From: Nocardia yamanashiensis NBRC 100130
Lineage (GTDB): Bacteria > Actinomycetota > Actinomycetes > Mycobacteriales > Mycobacteriaceae
Length of the DNA: 64,000 bases
NCBI RefSeq assembly: GCF_001613325.1
Contig: NZ_BDCD01000018.1
Coordinates: 1-64,000, forward strand
Direction of reading: 5' to 3'
The notes under the pieces were generated by a model that was given only the letters and a program-made list of their open reading frames with translations, was not told where the DNA came from and did no database searches. Numbering within the stretch: the stretch's first letter is position 1; every line of letters begins with the position of its first letter. Positions 12,101 to 19,700 of this stretch are shown here, piece after piece. The translations under genes and the position numbers were made by a program.

Positions 12101-13722
12101 TGCGCCTGCTCCCCCGCGGCGGCCGATTCGTCGAAATGGGCATGATCGACCGGCGCGACCCGGCCGAGGTCGGCGCGACCCATCCCGGCGTGCGCTACGC
12201 CAGCTTCATGCTGATGGAAGCCGGGCCCGAGCGGCTCCGGGAGATCCTGGCGGCCCTGGTGGAACTGTTCGACCGCGGCGAGCTGCGGCCGTATCCGATC
12301 ACCGCGTGGGATCTGCGGCGCGCCCCCGAGGCCTTCCGTTACCTCAGCCAGGCCCGGGGCGTCGGCAAGAACGTGCTGACCGTCCCGGCGCCGCCGCGCC
12401 CCGACGGCACCGTGCTGATCACCGGCGGCACCGGCGGTTTGGGCGTGATCGCCGCACGCCACCTGGTCACCGCGCACGGCGCTCGCCGGCTCGTGCTCGC
12501 CAGCCGGCGCGGCGCGGACTCGCCCGGCGCGGCGGAGGCGGTCGCCGAACTCACCGCGCTCGGCGCGCACGTGGAAGTCGTGGCGTGTGACGCGGCGGAT
12601 CGGGCGGCACTCGATCGGCTGCTGGCCGGCATCCCCGCCGAGCACCCGCTGACGATGGTCGTGCACGCAGCGGGCGTGCTGGCCGACGGACTGCTCGCCA
12701 CCATGACCGACGAGCAGATCACCCGGGTGCTGCGGCCCAAGGTCGACGCGGCCTGGAATCTGCACGAGGCCACGGCGGGCCTGGACCTGTCGGCGTTCGT
12801 GCTCTACTCCTCGATCGCGGGTGTGCTCGGCACCGCGGGCCAGGCCAATTACGCCGCGGCCAATGTCTTCCTCGACGCGCTGGCGCACCAGCGGCGCGCG
12901 GCGGGGCTGCCCGCTACCGCCATCGCGTGGGGGCCGTGGCAGCAGAGCAGCGGGATGACCGGCGAGCTGACCGAAGCCGATCTGGCGCGGCTGCGACGAG
13001 AAGGCTTGCTGCCGCTGGATTCCCGCGCGGGCATGGAACTCTTCGACGCGGCGACCGCCGCCGGTCGTCCGGTCGCCGTGGCGGTCCGCATCGACCGCGA
13101 CGCGCTCGGCGCGGGCGATCCGGGGAGTGTGCGACCGATCATGCGGGGACTAGCACGGCCCGCGCCGCGCCGTGGCGCGGCCACCGAACCGGCGGCGACG
13201 GTGGCTGATTCGGGACAGCTGGTCGCCCGCCTGCTCGGGCGTTCGGCCGAGGAACAGCAGCGGGTGCTGCTCGGTGTGATCGGCGTGCACGCGGCGGCCG
13301 TGCTCGGGCACACCGGCTCCGACGCGCTGGAACCGGATAAACCGTTCAGCGCGATCGGGTTCGACTCGCTCGGGGTGATGGAATTCCGCAACCGGTTGAA
13401 ATCGGCGGCGGGCGTGCAATTGCCGGCCACCGCGATGTTCGACCACCCCACCCCGGCGGCCCTGGCCGATTTCCTCCGCCGGGAGCTGGTGCCCGCCGAC
13501 GCCGCCGCACGCGCGCTCGCCGCCGAAGTCGACGCGCTCACCAGGAGTTTCGCCGCGGCGGAACTGACCACGTCGGAACGTTCCGACCTGGCCGGGAAAT
13601 TGTCCGCGCTATTACGCAAGCTCGAGGACGCGGCGGCCGTCCGAACCGATCGCGGCGACAGCGCCGGCGATCTCGAATCCGCCGACGACGACGAGCTTTT
13701 CGATTTCATCGACAGCCTCTGA
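154..13722 (+). CDS. Modular type I PKS: KSQ-ACP loading unit plus extension modules 1 and 2
   Basis: First protein of the assembly line, 4522 aa. Domain order with approximate residues: KSQ 7-417, ACP 588-659; module 1 KS 679-1104, AT 1214-1499, DH 1576-1859, KR 2028-2212, ACP 2308-2379; module 2 KS 2398-2828, AT 2929-3208, DH 3295-3579, ER 3760-4079, KR 4083-4269, ACP 4365-4446; then a C-terminal docking helix with acidic tail DDDELFDFIDSL. It should start the chain from decarboxylated malonate, install one alkene, then one fully reduced unit. An upstream in-frame GTG at 124 exists, but GAGGAAGG at 139-146 sits 7 nt before the GTG at 154 (10 nt before another GTG at 157), so I chose 154. 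Four bases of the next gene's ribosome site region follow the stop closely: AGGAG at 13734-13738 precedes the ATG at 13747. The loading unit has no AT, which is unusual. Confidence 0.96.
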   Translation: MVTRSDFPVAVVGMACRLPGVADLDEFWRLLGAGRATVGAAPAARANLSEHASFLDSVSDFDAEFFGIAPNEARSIDPQQLLALELSWEALEDAGLAGAARESRRGGVFLGCTGGDFAELVTAAEGPGITRHSLWGATRGIIANRVSNYFGLTGPSLLVDSAQASSLVAVHLACESLRAGETDIALAGGVNLILSPTSGERIEHFGAQSARGRCYTFDSRADGFVRGEGGGVVVLKPLARAIEDGDRIHAVIRGSAVNTGNERRVLSAPSRDAQIAAIRGALEAAAVPADSVQYVELHGTGTPAGDPVEAAALGATYGAERDPDAPLAVGSVKTNVGHLEGAAGIIGLIKTALCLRHRELVASLNFERPNPAIPLDELRLRVVGASERWSATTVRRAGVSAFGMGGSNVHLILDEAPLPAIAAIREPGDVREVPIVLSARDEDGLRAQADRLRDWLVRHPELAPVDVAHSLLTTRARMAWQASFLASDREQLLAGLEALAENGGGSESTAPLPDSSDWATTGIRVDLPPYAFRRRETAADRAFLETPPVAATPSERTPDTDADIEHRAPSDSILAQHLATLPEFRHRTTVLAIVREQAAAVLGYESASSIRDDLPFTDLGFDSLSGVELQKRLSRATGVELPPSLIFDHPTATAVADLLSSRATAAGTRRGRVTRRTSSEEPIAIVGMGARFPGGISSPAELWELVAAGRDAIGDFPADRGWDLDRLYDPDADKAGTVYTRRGGFLDGAGDFDPAFFGISPREALAMDPQQRVFLETAWEALEDAGIDPTTLRGSDTGVFVGACASGYSGLVTGELEGFRLTGTSHSVISGRLAYVLGLEGPAVTVDTACSSSLVALHSAVQALRRGESSLAIAGGVTIAATPDLYVDFARQRGLSRDGRCKAFSAAADGVGWSEGSGVLVLERLSDARRLGHQVLAVVRGSAVNQDGASNGLTAPNGPSQQRVIEQALADAGITAAEVDAVEAHGTGTRLGDPIEAQALIAVYGQDRGDREPLRIGSLKSNIGHTVAAAGVAGVIKTVQAMRHRQLPRTLHAETPSPHVDWTAGSVRLLTVAEPWEREDRPRRAGVSSFGISGTNAHVILEEAPADATVSAAPQTDSGSPGNPVPLVVSGKGEAALRAQAARLHTWLSQRPQLDVAAVASALTSTRAQLDSRAVVFGRDRDELLERLRALAEADDAADAGGPDIVTGAPVAGRTAFLFTGQGAQRAGMGAGLYDAFPAFATALDEVCAHLDPLLGQSLRTVMFTDAAGVLDRTEWTQPALFAFEVALYRLLETFGTTPDVLAGHSIGELAAAHVAGVLSLPDACVLVAARGRLMGELPEGGAMLAVAVDEERAHEIIAGHGGRLSLAAINAPAATVLSGAADAIDAVEKALAATGIQTTRLRVSHAFHSARMDPMLAEFRTVAERLAYHPPRVPIVSTVTGDLADETIATPDYWVRQVRDAVRFAPAITTLLASGVRRFVEVGPDAILSAATNRVLAADPAGESPAAVVATSRRSNDQVPQLLSALAQLHVTGGPVDWRPLLRAAERRIPLPAYAFQHQRFWLRPVPVASTSGGHPILSGVVGVAGTDEWLFTGRLSMREHAWINDHAAHGVVVVPSAVLVEFLLVAGTRIDCGVLEELTLQAPIVPAADDEIELQVAVRALESGRRHFDCYFRKSTADPWVLNATGALAQEHSGDSGALRLLGQAWPPAAETLDAASIPSLMTAGSGLEYGPAFRGVQGVWRQADAVFSEIALRTESDSTAGTFGLHPTLVDMTVHAGLAELLWRGLDHDPNAGKLLFRWGGARLHRSSADGAARPASLRVAAVATGPETISVAAVDTAGRPVLSVDAVVMRPYDVRRFFEGQSRGTADLYRVRWERAGGAVGGDPERIPAAVTYRPEVPGDAPADIHSATRQAVNETLAQLNSWLRDERSTARLVVVTTGGVGVADETPDLVASAVWGVVRSAQSEHPDRFVLVDEDPAAPLDADALAAVLRTEEPQVAVRGSELLVPRLVRAETSGADVESTPFGAGTVLITGGTGGLGALFARYLVTEYGVRDLALTSRRGPDAPGTAALVEELAALGAQARIIACDMADRESVRQLVSGLAPSAVIHAAGVLDDGTIGSLTAEQVDRVLAPKVAGAWHLHEATADLDLAAFVLFSSVAGVIGSAGQGNYAAANNFLDALAEQRRTAGLAATSLAWGPWGEAGGMTGELDRVAVARWDRLGLGQIERAEGLRLFDAALANRAARLVPLRFDAAALRRGSDGRALPAVLRGYGRPRTEVVPSAGAVPTLAARLAEAASDRGADLTLETVRAQVATVLGHDSGDSIDAETPFRELGLDSLGGVELRNRLGKATGLTLPSTLVFDYPTPAAVAKLVQSRIAPAAPSIAQPTATRTGSTDEPIAIVGMACRYPGGVESPDALWDLVFTGSDATSDFPDDRGWELDRLIDPDPDHPGTTYSGRGGFITGAADFDANFFGIGPREAVAMDPQQRLLLEVSWEALEHAGIDPNSLRGSDTGVYAGVMYQDYEALTRNAGPEVEGFALTGSLGSVVSGRIGYALGLAGPALTVDTACSSSLVALHLACRALRQGESSLALVGGATVMATPAVFLDFSRQRGLASDGRCKSFSAAADGVAWSEGAAVLVVERLSDAQRLGHRVLAVVRGSAVNQDGASNGLTAPNGPAQERVIADALADAGVTPADVDAVEAHGTGTTLGDPIEAQALIAAYGQARGDREPLRIGSLKSNIGHAQAAAGVGGIIKMVQAMRHGVLPRTLHAEELSPHVDWSAGAVRVLTGAEPWPRGARPRRAGVSSFGISGTNAHVILEEPPVAAEPVAAPANPNVTALMLSGRSEAALRAQADRLRQWMIERPALAAPDIAAALTGARARMDWRGGVIGHDRDELLAGLAALADGRATATTVAGTATPGRLAFLFTGQGAQRRGMGAGLYRDYPVFASALDEVCAEFDAILGGSLRAVMFDAPEGGLNRTEFTQPALFAFEVALFRLLESFGVIPDVVAGHSIGELAAAYVAGVWSLPDACALVAARGRLMGALPEGGAMLAVAVAAADAEAVVAGYADRLAVAAVNGPAAVVLSGDEDAVDEVERLFEQRGARTSRLRVSHAFHSARMDPMLAEFRAVAAGLSYRQPLLPIVSNVTGAEAGDAVLDPEYWVAQVRGCVRFAPGVDTLIERGVRKFVEVGPDAVLTAMTSACVAQHPEVEPKSLAVATARRSMDEAAAFVTALARVDAAGIAVDWSRVYARPSARIELPTYAFQRQRYWARPVRVNDVRRSGLEDAGHPLLGAIVRLPDSEQVVFTGRLSLGTHPWLEDHAVAGTVLLPGAAWVELALHIGAVTERPRLAELVIEAPLPIPAGAEVELRLVTAASGDSNSVTAQFYSRTEPAGSPGDDEPRWVRHAVATLTGDAFATSDPEGSPEWPPVDTAAVAVEDGYAALKERGYGYGPAFRGVRALWARPGEAFADIALPDSIRDQAGEFTLHPAALDAALHTILLGGLISVPPSGSVAVPFSWELVDLHGIGANALRVHARVSGAGQGTERIALSFTDQAGTPVGEVGALTLRTIAAGAVGVTEPLGYQVDWVAQPPSDGTVRVVWDDNTSDTAGDYETATIDGRRYRVARIEPAATNGSVPDTVREKVIGVAARVRHLLDGDDPVVIVTSRAVAAEPGEHIDPASASVWGLLRTAQAENPDRIDLVDVRGDDYRAGVESAAAITGESQLAVRDSAVYAPRVARDSGALTAPGGAAWALTLRDKGTLAAENFGLDETSGATVALEPGQVRVSMRAVGLNFRDVLMALGTYPDPLGRIGGEGAGIVLEVAADVTEFAVGDRVFGFTPGMGSVVVVDRRLLAPMPRGWSFAQAAAVPIVYATAYYGLVDLAEARSGETLLLHAATGGVGMAAVQLARHLGLRVLATASKPKWNVLRDMGFDDADIADSRTLDFEREFLARTGGAGVDIVLDSLAGEFVDASLRLLPRGGRFVEMGMIDRRDPAEVGATHPGVRYASFMLMEAGPERLREILAALVELFDRGELRPYPITAWDLRRAPEAFRYLSQARGVGKNVLTVPAPPRPDGTVLITGGTGGLGVIAARHLVTAHGARRLVLASRRGADSPGAAEAVAELTALGAHVEVVACDAADRAALDRLLAGIPAEHPLTMVVHAAGVLADGLLATMTDEQITRVLRPKVDAAWNLHEATAGLDLSAFVLYSSIAGVLGTAGQANYAAANVFLDALAHQRRAAGLPATAIAWGPWQQSSGMTGELTEADLARLRREGLLPLDSRAGMELFDAATAAGRPVAVAVRIDRDALGAGDPGSVRPIMRGLARPAPRRGAATEPAATVADSGQLVARLLGRSAEEQQRVLLGVIGVHAAAVLGHTGSDALEPDKPFSAIGFDSLGVMEFRNRLKSAAGVQLPATAMFDHPTPAALADFLRRELVPADAAARALAAEVDALTRSFAAAELTTSERSDLAGKLSALLRKLEDAAAVRTDRGDSAGDLESADDDELFDFIDSL
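163..2130 (+). other. Loading unit: KSQ-ACP with no acyltransferase
   Basis: The ketosynthase active-site motif reads DSAQASS. Gln (codon 640-642, residue 163) replaces Cys, the hallmark of decarboxylating KSQ loading domains; the two active-site His contexts, HGTGT and NVGH, are kept. Only about 170 residues lie between KSQ and the ACP (FDSL, Ser codon 2020-2022). The KS-AT linker runs straight into a post-AT linker remnant (LPPYAF, near 1734-1751). No GQGAQ, GHSIGE or HAFH motif is present, so the malonyl group must be loaded in trans. Confidence 0.9.
2188..7290 (+). other. Extension module 1: KS-AT(malonyl)-DH-KR-ACP
   Basis: KS Cys codon is 2701-2703 (TACSSS). AT has GHSIGE and HAFH (malonyl type). 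DH keeps HxxxGxxxxP (HAAHGVVVVP) and DMTVH, but its LPFSW-like motif reads LLFRW. KR has TGGTGGLG, LDD and the Ser/Tyr/Asn catalytic set, a B-type signature. ACP carries GLDSL. Predicted output is an alkene. Confidence 0.9.
7345..13490 (+). other. Extension module 2: KS-AT(malonyl)-DH-ER-KR-ACP
   Basis: KS Cys codon is 7873-7875. AT is HAFH type. DH has HAVAGTVLLP and DAALH. This is the only enoylreductase in the cluster (NADPH motif AATGGVGMAAVQ, near 11866-11901). KR shows LAD in place of LDD, still retaining the key Asp. ACP has GFDSL. Predicted output is a saturated two-carbon unit. Confidence 0.9.
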
Positions 13723-13746
13723 GCTGACAGACCAGGAGTTGCACTG

Positions 13747-16700
13747 ATGGCTGACGACGACGAACTGCGCCGGTACCTCAAGAAGACCGCCAAGGAGCTG
13801 TACGACACCAAACAGCGGCTGCGCACGCTCACCGACCGCATGCGCGAACCCATCGCGATCGTCGGCATGTCGTGCCGGTACCCGGGCGGCGTGCGCTCGC
13901 CCGAGCAGCTGTGGCAGCTGACCGCGGACGGCGTCGACGCCATCGGCGGCTATCCGGCCGATCGCGGCTGGGACCTCGCGCGACTGTTCGACCCGGACCC
14001 CGACGCGGCGGGCACCATCTACACCCGCGACGGCGGATTCCTCGACGAGATCGGCGATTTCGACGCCGCCTTCTTCGGCATCGGCCCGCGCGAGGCGGCG
14101 GCGATGGACCCGCAGCAGCGGCTCATGCTGGAAGCGGCCTGGGAGGCCCTCGAGGACGCCGGCATCGACCCGATCTCGCTGCGCGGCAGCGAAACCGGGG
14201 TGTTCGCCGGGGTCATCCATCAGCACTACGGCCCGCGCATCGGTTCCGCCACCATCGGCGCGGAGACCGAAGGCCATGCCTACCTGGGTGTTTCCAATAG
14301 CGTCCTGGCCGGGCGGATCGCCTACACCTTCGGCTTCACCGGTCCGGCGATCGCGGTCGACACCGCGTGTTCGTCCTCGCTGGTGGCCATCCATCTGGCC
14401 TGTCAGGCCCTGCGTTCCGGCGATACGGACGTGGCGCTGGCCGGTGGCGTCACCGTCATGTCGGATCCGTCGCTGCTGATCGCCTTCGCCCGGCAGCGGG
14501 CGCTGTCCGGCGACGCCCGGTGCAAGGCGTTCGCGGCCGCCGCCGACGGCACCGGCTTCTCCGAGGGCCTCGGAATGCTGGTACTGGAACGACTTTCGGA
14601 CGCCCAGCGCGCGGGCCATAACGTGCTGGCGGTGATTCGCGGCAGCGCGGTCAACCAGGACGGTGCGAGCAACGGTCTCACCGCGCCGAACGGCCCGTCC
14701 CAGGAGCGGGTCATCGCCCAGGCCCTGGCGGGCGCCGGGCTGGAGCCCGCCGATATCGACGCGGTCGAGGCGCACGGCACCGGCACCATGCTCGGCGATC
14801 CGATCGAGGCGCGGGCGCTCATCGGCGTCTACGGCGCGGGGCGGGCGGGCGAGCCGCTGTATCTGGGCTCGCTGAAATCCAATATCGGTCACACCTCGGC
14901 CGCGGCGGGCGTCGGCGGCGTGATCAAGATGGTGCAGGCCATGCGCCACGGCGTGCTGCCGAAGACGCTGCACGTGGACGAGCCGACGCCGCACGTGGAT
15001 TGGTCCGCCGGTACGGTCCGGCTGCTCGAGGACAGCCGGCCCTGGCCGCACGGGGAACGCGTGCGCCGGGCGGGCGTGTCCTCCTTCGGCGCCAGCGGCA
15101 CGAACGCGCATCTCATTCTCGAGGAAGCGCCGGCCGTGGTGCCCGCGGCGGCCGAGGCGGAGACCCCTGCCGCGGCGGAGATCGCGCCGCGCGTCACCGC
15201 CGACAGCGTCGCGCTCGTGGTTTCGGCCAAATCCGAGGCCGCGCTGCGTGCCCAGGCCGATCGGTTGCGGCAGTGGCTGTTCGAGCGCCCCGAGGTGGAC
15301 GCGCACGAGCTGGCGCACGCCCTGGCCAGTTCGCGGGCGCTGCTCGATTGGCGCGGCGCGGTCACCGGCCGCGATCGGGACGAACTGCTCGCCGGTTTGA
15401 CGGACCTGGCCGCGGACGGCACGAATACCGTTGCGGCGAAAGCGACTTCCGGCGCCACCGCGTTCCTTTTCACCGGTCAGGGTGCGCAGCGCGCCGGGAT
15501 GGGCGCGGACCTCTACGCCGCGTATCCGGTCTTCGCCGCCGCACTGGACGAGGTGTGCGCCGTACTGGATCGCGCCCTGGGACGGTCGCTGCGCGAGGTG
15601 ATGTTCACCGACCCCGACGGCCTGCTGGACCGCACCGAATGGACGCAGCCCGCGCTGTTCGCCTACGAGGTGGCGCTGTTCCGACTGCTGGAATCCTTCG
15701 GTGTCACACCGGATGTGCTGGCCGGACACTCGATCGGCGAGCTGGCGGCGGCACACGTCGCCGGCGTGCTGTCGCTGCCGCACGCCTGCGCGCTGGTGGC
15801 GGCCCGGGGCCGGCTGATGGGCGCGCTGCCCGCGGGCGGCGCCATGCTCGCGGTGGCCATCGACGCGGGCCGCGCAACCGAACTCATTGCGGCGGTGTCC
15901 GATCGAGTGTCGATCGCCGCGCAGAACGGTCCGGCCTCGACGGTGCTGTCCGGCGACACCGAGGCGATCGAGGGCCTGGAACGCGAACTCGCCGCGACGG
16001 GCGTCCGGACCAAGCGGCTGCGGGTGAGCCACGCCTTCCATTCGGCCCTGATGACGCCGATGCTCGACAAATTCCGTTCGCTCGCACAGAAACTCGATTA
16101 CCGCGCGCCCACCCTGCCGATCGTCTCGACCGTCACCGGGGAGTCGGCCGGTCCGGCGATGACCGACCCCGAGTACTGGGTGCAGCAGGTCCGCGCCACC
16201 GTCCGCTTCGCGCCCGCCATCGACACGCTGCGCGCCGACGGGGTCGGCCGCTTCGTCGAGGTCGGACCCGACGCGGTCCTGACCGCCATGACCCGCGAAT
16301 GCCTGGGCGAGAACGGCGATCCCGCGGCCGGCCCGGTCACCGTGGCCCTGGCGCGGCGGTCGTCCGGCGAGGTCGCGCAGTTCGTCGCGGGCCTGGCGCA
16401 GCTCCAGGTCACCGGCGCGCGCGTCGACTGGCGCCCGGCCTTCGCCGGGCGCGGCACGAGCACCCTCGCCTTGCCCAAGTACGCCTTCCAGCGTCGCCGC
16501 TACTGGCTCGACCCCGATCACGGTGCGGCGGCGGACCTGTCGGATCATCCGATCCTCACCGGCGTGCTCGGCTTGGCCGCCTCGGACGAATGGCTCTTCA
16601 CCGGCCGGCTGTCCCTGGCGACGCACCCGTGGATCGCCGACCACCGGTCCTACGGCGTGATGGTGCTGCCGAGCGCCACCCTGATCGAGTTCCTGCTCGT

Positions 16701-19700
16701 CGCCGGTGGCCGGATCGGTTGCGCGGCGGTCGAGGAACTCACCCTGCAGGCGCCGATCGTGCCGTCCGAGGGCGACGAGATCGAACTCCAGGTGCTGGTG
16801 CAGGCCGCCGACGCGACCGGCCATCGCCCGTTCGAATTCTATTTCCGCACAGCGGCTTCCGAGGAGTGGATCCACAACGCGACGGGTTCGCTCGCCGTTT
16901 CCGCCGGGCCCGAGCCGGAAGCGCTCGCCCGCCTGCGGGCCGAATCGTGGCCGCCCGCAGACGCGGAACCCTTCGACAGTGCCGGTCTCCCCGCGCAGAT
17001 CGCCCGGGACGCGGGACTGGAATACGGTCCGGCATTCCTCGGGGTGCGGCAGGTGTGGGAGCGCGACGACGCCGTCTTCTCCGAGATCGCGCTGAACCCG
17101 GATCTCACCGCCGCGGCCTCGAATCCGGTCCGCCACACCCTGCATCCCGCGCTGCTCGACATGGTGATGCACGCCGCGTTCTCGCGCCTGATCTGGCGGG
17201 ACGGCAACCCCGATCCGAATACCGGCAAACTGCTGTTCCGCTGGGCCGGGGCACGATTCCACCAGGCCGCGGACGCGGACGCGGGCGCCAAGCCCGCCGA
17301 GGTGTCCGCGTTGCGGGTCATCGCGGTCACGCAGGGGCCGGAGGCGGTGGCGGTCGCGGCCGTCGACAGCGAAGGCAATCCCGTCGTCTCGGTGGACGCC
17401 GTGGTGATGCGGCCGTACGACGTCAAGGAATTCCGGGGTGCGCTGGCGGGCGACGACGCCGCGCTGTACGAGGTGCGCTGGGAGGAGGATCCGAGCGCCA
17501 TGGTCGCCGGGTCCGCACCAACTCTCGCACTGCTCACCGAGACGGAAACACCCGGCACGGCAGCGGATTTCGAGAAGCGATACGCATCGGTCCACGACCT
17601 GGTCGCGACCCCCGATCTCCCCGGGGCGGTGGTCTGGCGCGCCGTATCGGGCACGGCCGCAGCGGATTCCGGCGCGGCCCCCGTGATTCGCGCACGCGTG
17701 CACTCGACCTTGGAGCTGGTGCGCTCCTGGCTCGCAGCGCAACAATTGGCCGCCACCCGGCTGGTGGTGGTGACTTCGGGCGGAGCCGGTCTCCCCGGGG
17801 AGCCTCTCGATCCGTCGGCGGCGGCGGTCTGGGGATTGCTGCGCAGTGCGCAATCGGAGCATCCCGATCGATTCGTACTGATCGACGAGGATCCGGCCGC
17901 ACCCGCGACCGCCGAGCGGATCGCCGCCGTACTGGCTACGGGCGCAACCCAGGTCGCGCTGCGCGGCGAGCGCGTGCTGGTCCCTCGGCTCCGGCTTGCG
18001 GTCGAAACGAGCAGCGCCACCGGGAAACCCGTCGCCGATGCGGCGTCGCTCGACGGGGCGACGGCGCTGATCACCGGCGGCACCGGCGGCCTCGGCGCGC
18101 TGTTCGCCCGGCACCTGGCCACCGAATACGGTGTGCGCGAACTGGTTCTGACCTCACGCCGTGGCCCGGACGCACCGGGAGCCGACGACCTGGTGGCGGA
18201 GCTGGCGCGGCTGGGCGCCCGCGCCCGGATCGTCGCCTGCGATGTCGCCGACCGTGACGCGGTGCGCGAGCTGCTGGCCGGCCTCGGTGACGCTCCGATC
18301 GCCGTGGTGCACACCGCCGGCGTGCTCGAGGACGGCACCGTCGCGGCACTGACCGGCGCCCAGCTCGATCGCGTGTTCGCGCCGAAGGTCGACGGCGCAT
18401 GGCATTTGGACGAACTCACCCGGGACCGGGACGTCCGGTCCTTCGTGCTGTTCTCCTCGATCGCGGCCGTCCTGGGCACCTCGGGCCAGGCGAACTACGC
18501 CGCGGCCAATGCCGCGCTGGACGCCCTGGCCCAGCGCCGTCGGGACGCCGGTCTGGCGGCGACCGCGCTGGCGTGGGGTCCGTGGAATCAGTCCGGCGGG
18601 ATGACCGGCGGACTGGATCGCGGCGCACTGGCGCGCTGGGAACGACTGGGGCTGACCCCACTCGCCGACACCGACGGCCTGCGCCTCTTCGACGCGGCCC
18701 GCGCGCACGGCTCGGCACGGTTGTCGCCGATCCGCTTCGACGCCGCCGCCCTGCGCACCGGCGCCGAATCCGAAGTGCCCGAGGTGCTGCGCGGATTCCT
18801 CCCCCGCCGGGCGCGTACCACCGCACCGGCCGCCGCGGCGGCGGGGACGCTCGCTGCCCGCCTGGCCGAAGTGCCGGCGGCCCGGCGCGGCGACCTGGTG
18901 CTCGAGACCGTGCTGACGGCGGCCGCGGCGGTCCTGGGGCACGACTCCGCGGCCGACATCCGGTCGGATCAGCGCTTCGACGAGATCGGTTTCGACTCGC
19001 TCGGCGGCGTGGAGTTCCGCAACCGGCTGGGGAAGGCCACCGGTCTGCAATTGCCGTCGACGCTGGTGTTCGATCATCCGACCCCGGCGGCGGTGGCGAA
19101 GCTGGTGCTGTCCCGCATCGAACCCGCGACCGCCGAACCCGTGAAGAAGGCGGCGACCCGGGTCCGGGCCGACGAGCCGATCGCCATCGTCGGCATGGCG
19201 TGCCGCTTCCCCGGCGGTGTCGAAACACCCGATCAGCTCTGGGATCTCGTCGCCGCCGGGATCGACGCGACCGGTGACTTCCCGGCCGATCGCGGCTGGG
19301 ATCTGGAGCGGCTGTTCGACGCGAATCCGGATAAGCCCGGCACCGTCTACGCGCGGCGCGCCGGATTCCTCGACCGGGCCGGTGATTTCGATCCGGCCTT
19401 CTTCGGGATCGGTCCCCGGGAAGCCTCCGCCATGGACCCGCAGCAGCGCCTGCTCCTCGAAACGTCCTGGGAGGCCCTGGAAGACGCCGGCATCGACCCG
19501 AACTCGTTGCGGGGCACCGACACCGGGGTGTTCGTCGGCGCGGGCGCCTCCGGTTACGTCGACCTGGTGGGCGGTGATCTCGAAGGCTATCGGCTCACCG
19601 GGACCACCGGCAGCGTGATGTCCGGGCGGGTGGCCTACGCGCTGGGGCTGGAGGGCCCGACGCTCACCGTGGACACCGCCTGCTCCTCCTCGCTGGTCTC